DNA of 64,000 bases, from the NCBI RefSeq assembly GCF_004360225.1, contig NZ_SNUA01000011.1, forward strand, positions 1 through 64,000, in the 5' to 3' direction. The translations under genes were made by a program, and so were the position numbers. Below, in pieces: positions 6,305 to 16,227 of the stretch; within the stretch, counting starts at the first letter, position 1; every line of letters starts with the position of its first letter. The stretch comes from Alcanivorax sp. 24. Its GTDB lineage: Bacteria > Pseudomonadota > Gammaproteobacteria > Pseudomonadales > Alcanivoracaceae. Under the pieces are notes generated by a model. The model saw only the letters and a list, made by a program, of their open reading frames with translations, did not search any database and had not been told where the DNA came from.

Positions 6305-8931
6305 TGCGTGATGGCAGCCCGGCCAATGTTACCCGCCTGGCGGACTATCTGCCGCCGGCCTATCTGGTCCCGCGTACCCATCTGGACGTGGATATCCGTG
6401 ACGGCCACACCCTGGTCACCGCCACCCTGACGCTGGAGCGTAATCCGGCCCGGGAAGACCAACCGGAAGACCTGGTGCTCGACGGCGAGCACCTGGAACT
6501 GGTGTCACTGAGTCTGGACGGTGCGCCGTTGCCGGCTTCCCGCTATCGCGAGGCGGAGGGCCGCCTGACCGTGTTCGCGGTGCCGGAGCGTTTCGAATTG
6601 ACCTCGGTGGTTCGCATCGAACCGGAAAAGAACACCGCTCTGGAGGGGCTGTATCGCTCCAACGGCATGTATTGCACGCAATGCGAGGCGGAAGGGTTCC
6701 GCCGCATCACCTGGTTCCCGGATCGCCCGGACGTGCTCAGCCGGTTCACCACCACGGTGCGGGCCGACCGCGAGCACTACCCGTTGCTGTTGTCCAACGG
6801 TAACCCGGTGGCCAGTGGGGAAGAGGGCAACGATGACAAGGAGAGCGGCCGGCACTGGGTCACCTGGGAAGACCCGTTCCCCAAGCCCTGCTACCTGTTC
6901 GCCCTGGTGGCCGGCGATCTGGCCTGCCTCAAGGACACCTTTACCACTGCTTCCGGTCGCGCAGTGGCCCTGCATCTTTACGCTGAACACCGGGATCTGG
7001 ACAAACTCGACCACGCCATGGTGTCACTGAAAAAAGCCATGGCCTGGGATGAAAAGGTGTACGGCCGTGAGTACGACCTGGACATCTTCCAGATCGTCGC
7101 CGTCAGCCATTTCAACATGGGCGCGATGGAAAACAAGGGCCTCAACATCTTCAACACCGCCTGTGTGCTGGCCCATCCGGCCACCACCACCGACGCCGCT
7201 TTCGAGCGGGTGGAATCGGTGGTGGCCCACGAGTACTTCCACAACTGGAGCGGTAACCGGGTCACCTGCCGGGACTGGTTCCAGCTTAGCCTCAAGGAAG
7301 GTTTCACCGTATTCCGGGATCAGGAATTCTCCTCGGATATGAATTCGCGGGCGGTGGTGCGGGTGGAGAATGTGAATTTCCTGGTCAATCACCAGTTCCC
7401 GGAAGACCAGGGCCCTCTGGCCCACCCGGTGCGTCCGGCGCAGTATCAGAAGATCGACAATTTCTACACGCTGACCGTGTACGAAAAAGGCGCGGAAGTG
7501 GTGCGCATGCAGCATGAGCTGCTGGGCGCCGGGGATTTCCGCCGCGCCACGGATCTGTACTTCGAGCGCTTCGACGGACAGGCGGTGACCTGCGATGACT
7601 TCGTCGCCTGCATGGAGGAAGTGTCCGGGCGGGACCTGACTGGGTTCAAACGCTGGTACAGTCAGGCCGGTACCCCCATCGTCAGTGCCGAGGACACCTA
7701 TGTGGATGGCCTCTACAGCCTGACTCTGAGCCAGCATACCCCGGCGACCCCGGGGCAGGCGGACAAACAGCCGCTGATGATTCCGGTCAAATTGGCGCTG
7801 TTGGATCCGCAAGGTAAACCGCTGGCGCTGAACGACCAGGGTGACACCGAAACCGTGGTGATTCTGGAGCGGGCCACGCAGACTTTCTCGTTCCCGCTGC
7901 CGATCCAGCCGACGCCCTCCCTGCTGCGCGGGTTCTCGGCGCCGGTGATCCTGCGCTACGACTTCGACGAAACCCAACTGCGGACGCTGCTGGCTCACGA
8001 CAGCGACGGCTTCTGCCGCTGGGATGCGGCCCAACGTCTGTACTTTTCGGCGCTGGCGCGAATGATCGAGCAGGGTGAGAGCGCCGGGCAGCAACTTGAA
8101 CGGCTGCGTCCGGCCCTGGAGGGAGTGATCCGGCGTGCCGCCGAGGATCCGGCCCAGGCCGCGTTGCTGCTGACCCTGCCCACCGAGACCGCCATCGGCG
8201 ACCGTCATTCGCCGCTGGATCCGGGCCGGGTGCACCGCGCCGCCCATGCGTTCAAGGTGGCTTTGGGGCAGGCTTTAAGCGAGGACTGGTGGCGCCTGGC
8301 CGAGTCCCTGCATGAGCCGGAATATCGCGCCGACGGTGATGCCATGGGCAAACGCCGTCTGCGTCTGCTGGCCCTGTCCTACCTGGGCCTGGCCGAAGCC
8401 GACGGTATCGCCGACGAGTTAGGGCGGACCTTCCGTGATGCCGCCTGCATGACCGAGGAGATCGGAGCCCTGGGGATTCTGGTGAGCAATGCCCTGGACG
8501 GCGCCGGGCCGGCGCTGGAGCAGTTCGCCGAGCGCTGGCGGGACGAAGAGCTGGTGATGGACCAGTGGTTCGCGGTACAGGCGGCGGTGCCCGGGCCGGC
8601 CACCGTGGCGCGGGCGAGGGCGCTGATGTCCCACCCCGCCTTCGAATGGACCCAGCCCAACCGGGTACGAGCGCTGATCGGTACCCTGGTCAACGGCAAC
8701 CCCTCGGCCTTCCACGCCGAGGACGGCAGCGGCCATCGCCTGTTCGCCGAGACGCTGAAGACACTGGATGCCATCAATCCACAAATCGCCGCCCGGCTTG
8801 GTAACGGCGCGGCGCGGCTGGATCGTCTGCGGGAGGACCTGTCGACGTCGCTGCGCACGGCCTTGAACGAGGTGCGTGAAGGGGCCTCCGCCAATCTGGC
8901 GGAAGTGTTGGATCGTATTCTCGGGGCCTGA
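6304..8931 (+). CDS. pepN: Aminopeptidase N (M1 family)
   Basis: Zinc aminopeptidase releasing N-terminal residues from peptides in the cytosol; 875 residues, normal for the E. coli-type enzyme. Residues 1-200 form the beta domain. The substrate-anchoring GAMEN is at 273-277, the zinc site HEYFH at 309-313 with the third ligand Glu332, and the C-terminal half is an Ig-like plus helical domain. The start overlaps the upstream stop (TGATG). The stop overlaps the ATG of the DUF1329 gene in the same way, so the three genes form a tight operon. Confidence 0.97.
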   Translation: MRDGSPANVTRLADYLPPAYLVPRTHLDVDIRDGHTLVTATLTLERNPAREDQPEDLVLDGEHLELVSLSLDGAPLPASRYREAEGRLTVFAVPERFELTSVVRIEPEKNTALEGLYRSNGMYCTQCEAEGFRRITWFPDRPDVLSRFTTTVRADREHYPLLLSNGNPVASGEEGNDDKESGRHWVTWEDPFPKPCYLFALVAGDLACLKDTFTTASGRAVALHLYAEHRDLDKLDHAMVSLKKAMAWDEKVYGREYDLDIFQIVAVSHFNMGAMENKGLNIFNTACVLAHPATTTDAAFERVESVVAHEYFHNWSGNRVTCRDWFQLSLKEGFTVFRDQEFSSDMNSRAVVRVENVNFLVNHQFPEDQGPLAHPVRPAQYQKIDNFYTLTVYEKGAEVVRMQHELLGAGDFRRATDLYFERFDGQAVTCDDFVACMEEVSGRDLTGFKRWYSQAGTPIVSAEDTYVDGLYSLTLSQHTPATPGQADKQPLMIPVKLALLDPQGKPLALNDQGDTETVVILERATQTFSFPLPIQPTPSLLRGFSAPVILRYDFDETQLRTLLAHDSDGFCRWDAAQRLYFSALARMIEQGESAGQQLERLRPALEGVIRRAAEDPAQAALLLTLPTETAIGDRHSPLDPGRVHRAAHAFKVALGQALSEDWWRLAESLHEPEYRADGDAMGKRRLRLLALSYLGLAEADGIADELGRTFRDAACMTEEIGALGILVSNALDGAGPALEQFAERWRDEELVMDQWFAVQAAVPGPATVARARALMSHPAFEWTQPNRVRALIGTLVNGNPSAFHAEDGSGHRLFAETLKTLDAINPQIAARLGNGAARLDRLREDLSTSLRTALNEVREGASANLAEVLDRILGA

Positions 8932-10280
8932 TGAAACGCTATCCGTTGCTCTTGCTGGCCGGGCTGATCGTCGGGCTGGCGGTGCAGCCGGCCTCGGCGG
9001 CGGTGAGTGAGCAGGACGCCCGGCGGTTGTCCGCGGACCTGACCCCGCTGGGGGGTGAACGGGCCGGCAATACCGAGCCGTCCTCATCGCCGCTGGCGAT
9101 TCCCCGATGGCGCGGTGATGGCTGCCGGGCCCCGGCGACGGATCAGCCTTTGCTGCGCATTGACGCGGGCAACCTGAACCAATACGAGGCCGACCTGCCG
9201 CAAGGGGTGGCGGCGATGATTCGCCGCTATCCCGACAGCTTTTACCTGCCGGTCTACCGCAGCCGCCGCACCGCGACGGCGCCGGAGTGGGTTTATCGCA
9301 ATACCGCTCTTAACGCGGTGCGCGCGAAGCTTTCCGGGCGCGGGGTGGCCGGGGCCTTTGGCGGTATCCCGTTCCCCATACCGCACGGCGATGCCGGCGC
9401 CCGTGGCCGCCAGGCAATGTGGAATCATGTGCTGCGCTGGCGGGGTGTGTTGATGGAGCGCCAGTCCAGCCAGCTGTCGGTGCGCGCCAGTGGTGGCTAT
9501 CGCCGCGTCAGTGCACGACAAAGTCTGTACTTCCCCTATTACGATCAGCGCCTGAACGGCGAGCGCCTCGGGCCCCGCTATCTGTACTACTACTCGCGGA
9601 TCCTGGCGCCGGCGCGGCTGGCCGGCGGCGCGGTGTTGATGTACGACACCCTCGACCCGGCGCGGATGCCACGCCAGTCCTGGGGCTATGATGTGGGGCG
9701 GCAGCGCGTGCGCCGGGCGCCGGAAATCGCTTACGACGCTGTGCTGGCCGGCAGTGACGGTCTGCGCACCGTCGACGACGCGGATCTGTTCAACGGGGCC
9801 CTGGACAAGTACCACTGGCGGTTGCTGTATCCGCGGCCGGTGGAACGCTTCATCCCTTACAACAACGATTTCCATATCGATCTGGAGCGGGAGGGTAAAC
9901 TCCTGCGCCGGGGGCATTTGAATCCGGCACGAACCCGTTGGGAGCGGCACCGGGTGTGGGTGGTGGAAGGACGCCTGCGGGAAGGCGAGCGGCACATTTA
10001 TTCGCGCCGCCGTTTCTATATCGACGAGGACAGCTGGCAAATCGCGGCGGCGGACCAGTACGACCTCAGCGGTGCGCTGTGGCGGGTCAGCCTGGCCTAC
10101 AGCAAATGCTATCCTCGGATTCCGGCGGTGTGGACCGCTCTGGATGCCTATCACGACCTGCGCGAGGGGCGCTACCATTTGCGCTTCACCGAGACTGGCG
10201 CAGCCGGCGCGCTGGTGTTTCCGGAAACGTTACCGGACGAGAGGGATTTCCTGCCCTCCGCCTTGCCTGACCGGAGGTAG
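8931..10280 (+). CDS. DUF1329 family exported protein
   Basis: 449 residues with a Sec signal peptide (MKRYPLLLLAGLIVGLAVQPASA, cleavage after about 23). The mature part carries the DUF1329 pattern: YFPYYDQRLNGERLGPRYLYYY, the MPRQSWGYDVGRQRVRRAPE block, the NGALDKYHWRLL segment and a C-terminal Tyr-rich region. The family shares a lipoprotein-carrier-like fold and is often found near RND/MmpL exporters; none is adjacent here. Overlap with pepN implies cotranscription. Likely periplasmic; function unknown. Confidence 0.85.
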   Translation: MKRYPLLLLAGLIVGLAVQPASAAVSEQDARRLSADLTPLGGERAGNTEPSSSPLAIPRWRGDGCRAPATDQPLLRIDAGNLNQYEADLPQGVAAMIRRYPDSFYLPVYRSRRTATAPEWVYRNTALNAVRAKLSGRGVAGAFGGIPFPIPHGDAGARGRQAMWNHVLRWRGVLMERQSSQLSVRASGGYRRVSARQSLYFPYYDQRLNGERLGPRYLYYYSRILAPARLAGGAVLMYDTLDPARMPRQSWGYDVGRQRVRRAPEIAYDAVLAGSDGLRTVDDADLFNGALDKYHWRLLYPRPVERFIPYNNDFHIDLEREGKLLRRGHLNPARTRWERHRVWVVEGRLREGERHIYSRRRFYIDEDSWQIAAADQYDLSGALWRVSLAYSKCYPRIPAVWTALDAYHDLREGRYHLRFTETGAAGALVFPETLPDERDFLPSALPDRR

Positions 10281-10311
10281 GATAAAACGAGAGACTACTG
10301 CTGCCCCAGAG

Positions 10312-10380
10312 TTCGCTGCCAAGGCAGCTTCCCACGGCGGCTGCGTGGCTTCCTCTGTGTGAAGCTGCCTTGGCAGCGAA
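10312..10380. repeat. REP-like inverted pair (TTGGCAG subtype)
   Basis: TTCGCTGCCAAGGCAGCTTC(CCAC) facing GAAGCTGCCTTGGCAGCGAA. It lies in the gap between the DUF1329 gene and pyrD. Confidence 0.9.
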
Positions 10381-10463
10381 TGCCGGCTTCGCAAACCGGG
10401 CAGGACGGCTTGGTTCCCGATATAATCCCGGCCGTTGTCGCCCACGAAGGAACCGGAACGCCC

Positions 10464-11480
10464 ATGCTTTACTCCCTCGCTCGCCCCCTGTTGTTTTCCC
10501 TGTCCGCCGAACGCAGCCACGATCTTACTCTGGCGGCCCTGCGCCATGGCGCTGGCAAGTTCTATCCGGGCCGGATACCGGACCGGCCGGTGCGGGTGAT
10601 GGGGCTGGACTTCCCCAATCCGGTGGGGCTGGCGGCGGGGTTGGACAAGAACGGAGACTGCGTCCGGGGTCTGGCGGATCTGGGTTTTGGTTTTCTCGAA
10701 ATAGGGACGGTGACACCACGTCCGCAGCCCGGCAATCCGCGGCCGCGTTTGTTCCGCTTGCCCCGCTCCCGCGCGGTGATCAACCGTATGGGGTTCAATA
10801 ACAAAGGCGTGGACTACCTGGTGGAAGCGGTCCGTGGCAGCGGCTACAACGGCGTGCTCGGCATCAATATCGGCAAAAACAAGGACACGCCGATGGAGCA
10901 GGCGGTGGACGACTACCTGCACTGCCAGCGCAAGGTGCATGCCCTGGCCAGCTATCTGGTGGTCAACGTGTCCTCGCCGAACACACCGGGCCTGCGCGAG
11001 CTGCAGCATGGCGAGGCGCTGAACGCGCTGCTGGGCACCCTGCGCGAGGAACAGACCAGGCTGGATCAACGTAACGGCTGGAAGGTGCCGCTGGTGGTCA
11101 AGATCGCTCCGGACAACAGCGACGAGGAACTGGCGTCCATGGCGGAAGCCTTCGTGCGGCACGGTATTGACGGGGTCTGTGTCGGTAACACTACGTTGGA
11201 GCGGCCTCTTGTCGCCGGCGAGCCACAGGGTGACGAGCAGGGTGGCCTCAGCGGTGCCCCGCTGAAACCGATCGCTCACCGCGCGCTGGACGTGGTCAGC
11301 CGCGGCTTGAATGGCCGCGTGCCGTTGATCGGTGTCGGCGGCATCATGAGTGGCGAGGATGCCCTGGAAAAGCGGCGTCTCGGTGCCGATCTGGTGCAGA
11401 TCTACAGTGGCCTGATTTACCGGGGCCCGGAACTGATCGGCGAGATCGCCCGGGCCTGGCCGAGGGCAGGTAAGCGCTAG
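10464..11480 (+). CDS. pyrD: Dihydroorotate dehydrogenase (quinone), class 2
   Basis: Oxidises dihydroorotate to orotate with quinone as acceptor, the fourth step of pyrimidine synthesis, at the inner face of the cytoplasmic membrane. 338 residues starting MLYSLARPLLFSLSAERSHD, the N-terminal membrane-associating helix of class 2 enzymes. Motifs: GLAAGLDKNGD (57-65), GTVTPRPQPGNPRPRLFRLP (81-100), NVSSPNTPGLR (168-178) with the catalytic Ser, and the C-terminal FMN-phosphate region GVGGIMSGEDA. The ATG at 10464 gives the family length. It converges on the next gene, leaving 21 bases between stops. Confidence 0.97.
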   Translation: MLYSLARPLLFSLSAERSHDLTLAALRHGAGKFYPGRIPDRPVRVMGLDFPNPVGLAAGLDKNGDCVRGLADLGFGFLEIGTVTPRPQPGNPRPRLFRLPRSRAVINRMGFNNKGVDYLVEAVRGSGYNGVLGINIGKNKDTPMEQAVDDYLHCQRKVHALASYLVVNVSSPNTPGLRELQHGEALNALLGTLREEQTRLDQRNGWKVPLVVKIAPDNSDEELASMAEAFVRHGIDGVCVGNTTLERPLVAGEPQGDEQGGLSGAPLKPIAHRALDVVSRGLNGRVPLIGVGGIMSGEDALEKRRLGADLVQIYSGLIYRGPELIGEIARAWPRAGKR

Positions 11481-11501
11481 TCCGGCTCGGTGGTATCCGG
11501 C

Positions 11502-13289
11502 TTACTGTTTCAGTGCCACGTCAAAGTGATACTCGACCTGCTGTTCGCGGCCGGGGCGCACAAGTAACAAGCGCTCCGGCGTGCCGTAAAAATGGTGCGC
11601 CCATTGCGGAGGTCGTGACTGGTCGCGGTGATAATGGTAGCCCACGGTGGCGAGATGCTTGAGGTAACGTCCACTGTCATCCTGCGCCAACACCAGCAAC
11701 TGGCGATTGTCGTGTGAGGGTGCGGTGACGAACATATTATCGAGTAACCGGGCCCCTTCCGGGAGGGCCTGCGCCCGCACCCACCGGGATTGGATCTCCG
11801 GACGCTGATTGATCAGCAGACGTCCGCGAACCCGCGCGGGCGGGGTCGGAAAGGCTTGGGGATGGTACTCCAACCGGTTCACGGTGAAGCGAAACCATTG
11901 CTCGCGCTGGTCCTGTTCGTCCGGTAACGGAATCAGCTCCCCCTCGGAGTCCAGGAAGGCCACCTCGATCAGTTTCTCGAAACGATCAAAAGCGGAAATA
12001 AAGTGGTCGCTGGGCACGGAGGGGTAATGGAACCGCACCGAGGCGGGTGTCTCCTGGTGGCCGGCCACCTCGCCAAGACCCACCAGGGAAACGGTGATGA
12101 TCCGGCTCAAACGGTCGGGCGGCCACTCCCAGGGCCGGGTCTCATCGAAACGCCGGAGCGTCGGATCGTACACCGTGGCGGTGGTGGGAATGGCGATCGG
12201 AGTAGGCGTATTGGTGGCGGCCTGGAATTGCACCGGGGTGAGCGTCAGCGTTTCTTCGCGGTGCTGATAACCGTTCACCCCCACCAGCAGAACCTCCAGT
12301 TCGGCGATGGGCCCGGCGAACGTGGCCTGATGGTAAGACGTGTCGCCATGTTCTTCACGCAGAGCCTGTTGGCGGGCTTCCACCCGTGACTTCACGCTCT
12401 CCGGGTCGATCCCGTTGCCATCGATGGCATCATCAATGGTGGCGTCGAGCAGATCCAGCATGGCCGCTTCAAGACCCGGTGGCCCGGTGTTCACCCCCAG
12501 TGTGGCCAGAGTGCGTCCGCTATCATCGCGGGCGTTGAGGATCACCGAGTCCCCGCCGGGGAAGGCGCTGTCCGCATCGGTTTTCACCGCCACCGTGGCC
12601 TGGTGATGATCCACCGAAACCAGGGTCACCTCGATGTCGCCGACGGTACGGCTTTCCCCCTGCTGGTTTGCCTCGAAGGCAAGGTGTTCAACGCCTCTTG
12701 GCACGGTCAGGGCAAGCCGGCCCTGCAGCATTGCCACCGGCGGTGCTTCCTGGTTGCCCGGCATTACGGTGCGCAGGCCGGAACGGCGTTCCTGATAGAT
12801 AGCGGGCCGGTCGATCATGCCGGGGCGGCTTGCCGTTGGCGTCAGCCGGGTGCCGTCGGAGAGTGTGGCGGCTGTCCACGACAGGGCATGCTCGAAGGGG
12901 TAGTCGAACGGCAGCACGATCTGGGTCCGTTCCGGCATTAGTCTCGGGTTGTGTTCGATCAACAAACCGCGCACATAATTGTCGGCCATAGCCTGGGGGG
13001 AGCGGTAGTCGGCGAGGATCGCGAGCGATGGGGAGGCGTACTCCGGGGTTGCCGGCGGCAGGCTTTGCCGCAGTTCGGCCCGGCGCATCCAGAAGGCGGT
13101 ATCGACGAGCCGGGATAGCTGTTCGCGTACGGTATCGTCCGGTACTTCCGCCAAACGTTCCTGATAGCGTTTCTGTTCGGCGTCCAACTGACTCAGTTGC
13201 TCATCGACGGAGCCGGGATCGCAGGCGGTCAGAACGAGTACGCCACAGAGTAGGGCGAGGATTTTCAACGGCGGCATGGTGGACCCCAT
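11502..13289 (-). CDS. Large predicted lipoprotein of unknown function
   Basis: 595 residues from the ATG at 13289, which has AAGGAA just upstream; an ATG twelve bases further in is also possible. The N-terminus MGSTMPPLKILALLCGVLVL is followed by TAC, a lipobox with Cys23 and Asp24. In E. coli Lol rules, Asp at +2 favours inner-membrane retention, though rules differ in other genera. Residues about 28-60 look helical (DEQLSQLDAEQKRYQERL). The rest is mixed beta-rich sequence without a motif I recognise. It lies between pyrD and rmf on the minus strand. Confidence 0.75.
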   Translation of the reverse strand: MGSTMPPLKILALLCGVLVLTACDPGSVDEQLSQLDAEQKRYQERLAEVPDDTVREQLSRLVDTAFWMRRAELRQSLPPATPEYASPSLAILADYRSPQAMADNYVRGLLIEHNPRLMPERTQIVLPFDYPFEHALSWTAATLSDGTRLTPTASRPGMIDRPAIYQERRSGLRTVMPGNQEAPPVAMLQGRLALTVPRGVEHLAFEANQQGESRTVGDIEVTLVSVDHHQATVAVKTDADSAFPGGDSVILNARDDSGRTLATLGVNTGPPGLEAAMLDLLDATIDDAIDGNGIDPESVKSRVEARQQALREEHGDTSYHQATFAGPIAELEVLLVGVNGYQHREETLTLTPVQFQAATNTPTPIAIPTTATVYDPTLRRFDETRPWEWPPDRLSRIITVSLVGLGEVAGHQETPASVRFHYPSVPSDHFISAFDRFEKLIEVAFLDSEGELIPLPDEQDQREQWFRFTVNRLEYHPQAFPTPPARVRGRLLINQRPEIQSRWVRAQALPEGARLLDNMFVTAPSHDNRQLLVLAQDDSGRYLKHLATVGYHYHRDQSRPPQWAHHFYGTPERLLLVRPGREQQVEYHFDVALKQ

Positions 13290-13382
13290 CCGGTTCCTTG
13301 GATACCGGGTCATCTTACACGGGAAAGACGGTGTTGCCAGAAGTCCCGGCCAGCGCCGCCGTCTTCAACAAAAATGCCAGGC

Positions 13383-13408
13383 AAAGAAAAGGGCCCGGGT
13401 GGGGCCCT
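13383..13408 (-). terminator. Terminator downstream of rmf
   Basis: Read on the minus strand: AGGGCCC, 5-base loop, GGGCCCT, then TTTCTTT. It lies 85 bases past the rmf stop and upstream of the lipoprotein start, separating the two genes. Confidence 0.75.
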
Positions 13409-13493
13409 ATGGGGTCGGCGCCAAGAGCGCCGGCGCTGTGGAGAACGGGTTGCTTTATCGGTTCATCATATCCGGTTCATTTCCCCCTTACGT

Positions 13494-13700
13494 TCAGCGG
13501 AGATCCTTGAGGTTGTGGATGCCGGCGACACCCACCAGGCCATGTAATTGATCAACGCGTCCTTCACGCCATCCGTTCAGCCAACTGCTGCGCGCCTGTA
13601 AAGCGTCGAAGGGACAAAAGTCTTTGGATTTTCCTTTGTAACCGGCCTGGTATCCGCGGCTGTAGGCCCGCTCCTCACGACTCCGTTTCTGTCTTTTCAT
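13494..13700 (-). CDS. rmf: Ribosome modulation factor
   Basis: Small basic protein that dimerises 70S ribosomes into inactive 100S particles in stationary phase. 68 residues beginning MKRQKRSREERAYSRGYQAG, with the RMF core GYQAGYKGKSKDFCPF and SSWLNGWREGRVD. E. coli RMF is 55 residues; the extra tail ending GLVGVAGIHNLKDLR resembles what I recall of Pseudomonas-type RMF. The ATG at 13700 is preferred over a GTG two codons upstream because AGAGGAAA is better spaced. The pyrD-rmf-rlmKL neighbourhood matches Pseudomonas. Confidence 0.95.
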   Translation of the reverse strand: MKRQKRSREERAYSRGYQAGYKGKSKDFCPFDALQARSSWLNGWREGRVDQLHGLVGVAGIHNLKDLR

Positions 13701-14115
13701 GGACACTTTCCTCTTTCCTTCATCGTAATGACTGGGAATATCCTGCTGATCCTCTCTGTGTCACAATGCGCCGCCCTGATTCCATACGGAATCTTCTCCG
13801 GCGGGGCGAGCCATCTGTCCGCCCGGATTCGTATTCCGGGCATTAATCCCCTGGCTCAAAGGCCCGTGATGCCGGTGGCGAGCACGAGTGATCAGGTGTT
13901 GGTAGTGCCTTGGTCCGCGCTCGTTATCGCGCAAACCATTCTTCGAGTATGGGAAAGGGGGCCGCCCGTGTCGAATAACGAACGGCAATATGTGACGGCG
14001 TGGTTAAACGGATGCCGCATATTTGACGGTTTCGTGAAAGTTAGCCCATCCCATTGATTTGGCTGATAATTGTTCCGAGGCACCAAGCTGTGCAAACACC
14101 GATGAGGCATTTCCC
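13701..14115. other. Intergenic region between divergent rmf and rlmKL
   Basis: 415 bases without a convincing gene. It must hold the promoters of rmf (minus) and rlmKL (plus), but no strong -35/-10 pair could be assigned. A 109-codon plus-strand open frame at 13728-14057 lacks an SD and protein-like composition and is not called. Confidence 0.6.
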
Positions 14116-16227
14116 ATGGAGTTCGTGACCACTTGCCTGCCAGGCCTGGCCCCGCTGCTGGCCGAGGAACTGGTGGAGCTGGGCATATCCGTAACAGAGA
14201 CCGGTAACGCCCATGTCATCATCGACGGGCGCCAGGAAGACGGCCTGCGGGTATGCCTGTGGTCGCGGTTGGCGGAGCGGGTGTTGCTACCGCTGGTGAC
14301 CCTGGAGATCAGCGCGGAGGAAGCCCCCGAAGCACTGGCGGCGGCGCTGGACTGGCCGGCCCTGGTGGCGGCCGGCGCGCCGCTGTTCCTCAATCTTGAG
14401 CACGGCAAGGGCGTGCGTGGTGATAACCGTATCAGCACCCGGCGGTTGGCGCGGGCGCTGCCGCCATCGTTGCGTGTCTCGGACAGTGAACTGGGGGCAT
14501 GCTGTGTGCGCGGGCGTCTGGACGAGAATCAGGCCCACTTGTGGCTGGATCTGGCCGGCACGCCGTTGCATCGGCGCGGCTATCGCCTGGCCGGCGGCCG
14601 CGCACCGCTGCGCGAGAATCTGGCCGCCGGCATACTCAGAGCCGGTGGTTGGCACCATCCGGACCGTCCCTCCATGGTGCTGGATCCGTTCTGTGGTAGC
14701 GGCACCCTGCTGATCGAGGCGGCCTGGATGGCCGGCGGCGTGGCGCCGGGCGCCTTGCGTCAGGACTATGGCTTCATGGCCTGGCGCGGGTGCCGGCGGG
14801 CGTTGTGGGAAGGGCTGCGCGAAGAGGCCTCCGCCACCTTGCATAAGCTGCCGTCGTTACCGCCGCTGAAGGGCTTCGACGTGGACAACCGGGCGATTCA
14901 GTTCGCCATGGATAACGCCGAGCGGGCCGGGGTACGGCGCCTGCTACACCTGGAGCGGCGCGAACTGGGCGCCCTGCGTCAGCGGGACCTGGGCGACACC
15001 GGTCTGCTGGTGACCAATCCGCCCTGGGGCGAGCGCCTGGAAGAACGGGAGCGTTCCGCCTGGCTGCACGCCGGTCTTGGTCGTTTGATGGGGCAAAGGG
15101 CACTCAACTGGACCGCGGTGCTGTTGGGCACCGATGTCACCACTCTGGATCGTTGCGGCATGGCGCTGCAAAGCCAGTATCGCCTGCTCAACGGCCCGCT
15201 GAAGAACTATATCCGCGTCTACCGCCCACGGCCGCCGGTGGCGGAGTCACCGCTGCGGGTGGCGGCGGAGCCCGGTTTCGCGCCGCCGGAGGGGGCGGTG
15301 CCGCTGCTGAACCGGCTGCGCAAGAACGGTAAACACCTGCGCCGCTGGCTGGAGCGTGAGGATATTCAATCGTATCGCCTCTATGATCGTGATCTGCCGG
15401 AGTTCAATGTGGCGGTGGATATTTATGGCGATCAGGCGCTTGTACAGGAATTCAAGGCGCCGTCCTCGATTGACCCTGAAAAGGCCAAGGAGCGCCGCCA
15501 GTGGGCGGTGAGCGCGGTGCGCTCGGCGTTGGCGGTGCACCGGGAGCAGGTTCATCTGCGCACCCGTGAGCGGCAGAAAGGGCACAGTCAGTATCAGAAG
15601 CTGGACAGCCGGGGCCAATACAAGGTGGTGCGCGAAGGGCGTGCCCATCTGCTGGTGAATCTCAATGATTATCTGGATACCGGCCTGTTCCTGGATCATC
15701 GGCCGATGCGGCTGCGGCTGGCTGAGGAGTCCGCCGGCAAACGCGTCCTGAATCTGTTCGCCTATACCGGTGCCGCCAGCGTTCATGCCCTGGTGGGCGG
15801 TGCCCGCCGGGTGGTGACGGTGGATGCGTCGCGCCGTTATCTGGACTGGGCCGCCTGCAACCTGGCCCTGAACGGCTTTTCCAGTGACGCCCACCCGCTG
15901 GAACGGGCCGATGTGATGGGCTGGCTGGAAACCTGCCGCGAGCAGTTCGACGTGGTGTTTTGTGACCCGCCCACCTTTTCCAATAACAAAAGCCGCCAGG
16001 ATTTCGTGGTCCAGGAGCATCATGGCGAATTGATCCGCCGTATTCTCAAAAGGCTCGAGCCCGGCGGTGTCCTGTACTTTTCCTGCAACTTCCGCCGCTT
16101 CGAGATGGATGAAAGCATTCGTCGCTGGTATCAGGTGGAAGACCTTACCCAATGGAGCACCCCGGAGGACTTTCGCCGTCACGGGTTGCACCATTGCTTT
16201 GCCATTCGTCACGGAGAGACACCATGA
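14116..16227 (+). CDS. rlmKL: Bifunctional 23S rRNA methyltransferase RlmKL (m2G2445 / m7G2069)
   Basis: Fused SAM-dependent methyltransferases for 23S rRNA: the N-terminal RlmL half makes m2G2445 and the C-terminal RlmK half m7G2069. 703 residues, matching the E. coli 702. An N-terminal THUMP region is followed by the SAM motif DPFCGSGTLLIEAA (190-203) and the catalytic NPPWGER (301-307). The second SAM site LNLFAYTGAASVHA is near 544 and DPPTFSNN near 616. The ATG at 14116 (MEFVTTCLPGLAPLLAEEL) is chosen by family start; a TTG 19 codons upstream is also in frame. The stop overlaps the next ATG (ATGA). Confidence 0.97.
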   Translation: MEFVTTCLPGLAPLLAEELVELGISVTETGNAHVIIDGRQEDGLRVCLWSRLAERVLLPLVTLEISAEEAPEALAAALDWPALVAAGAPLFLNLEHGKGVRGDNRISTRRLARALPPSLRVSDSELGACCVRGRLDENQAHLWLDLAGTPLHRRGYRLAGGRAPLRENLAAGILRAGGWHHPDRPSMVLDPFCGSGTLLIEAAWMAGGVAPGALRQDYGFMAWRGCRRALWEGLREEASATLHKLPSLPPLKGFDVDNRAIQFAMDNAERAGVRRLLHLERRELGALRQRDLGDTGLLVTNPPWGERLEERERSAWLHAGLGRLMGQRALNWTAVLLGTDVTTLDRCGMALQSQYRLLNGPLKNYIRVYRPRPPVAESPLRVAAEPGFAPPEGAVPLLNRLRKNGKHLRRWLEREDIQSYRLYDRDLPEFNVAVDIYGDQALVQEFKAPSSIDPEKAKERRQWAVSAVRSALAVHREQVHLRTRERQKGHSQYQKLDSRGQYKVVREGRAHLLVNLNDYLDTGLFLDHRPMRLRLAEESAGKRVLNLFAYTGAASVHALVGGARRVVTVDASRRYLDWAACNLALNGFSSDAHPLERADVMGWLETCREQFDVVFCDPPTFSNNKSRQDFVVQEHHGELIRRILKRLEPGGVLYFSCNFRRFEMDESIRRWYQVEDLTQWSTPEDFRRHGLHHCFAIRHGETP

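Noticed and set aside
13728-14057. 109-codon plus-strand frame between rmf and rlmKL
   Set aside because: No SD, poor composition, and it occupies the expected divergent promoter region.
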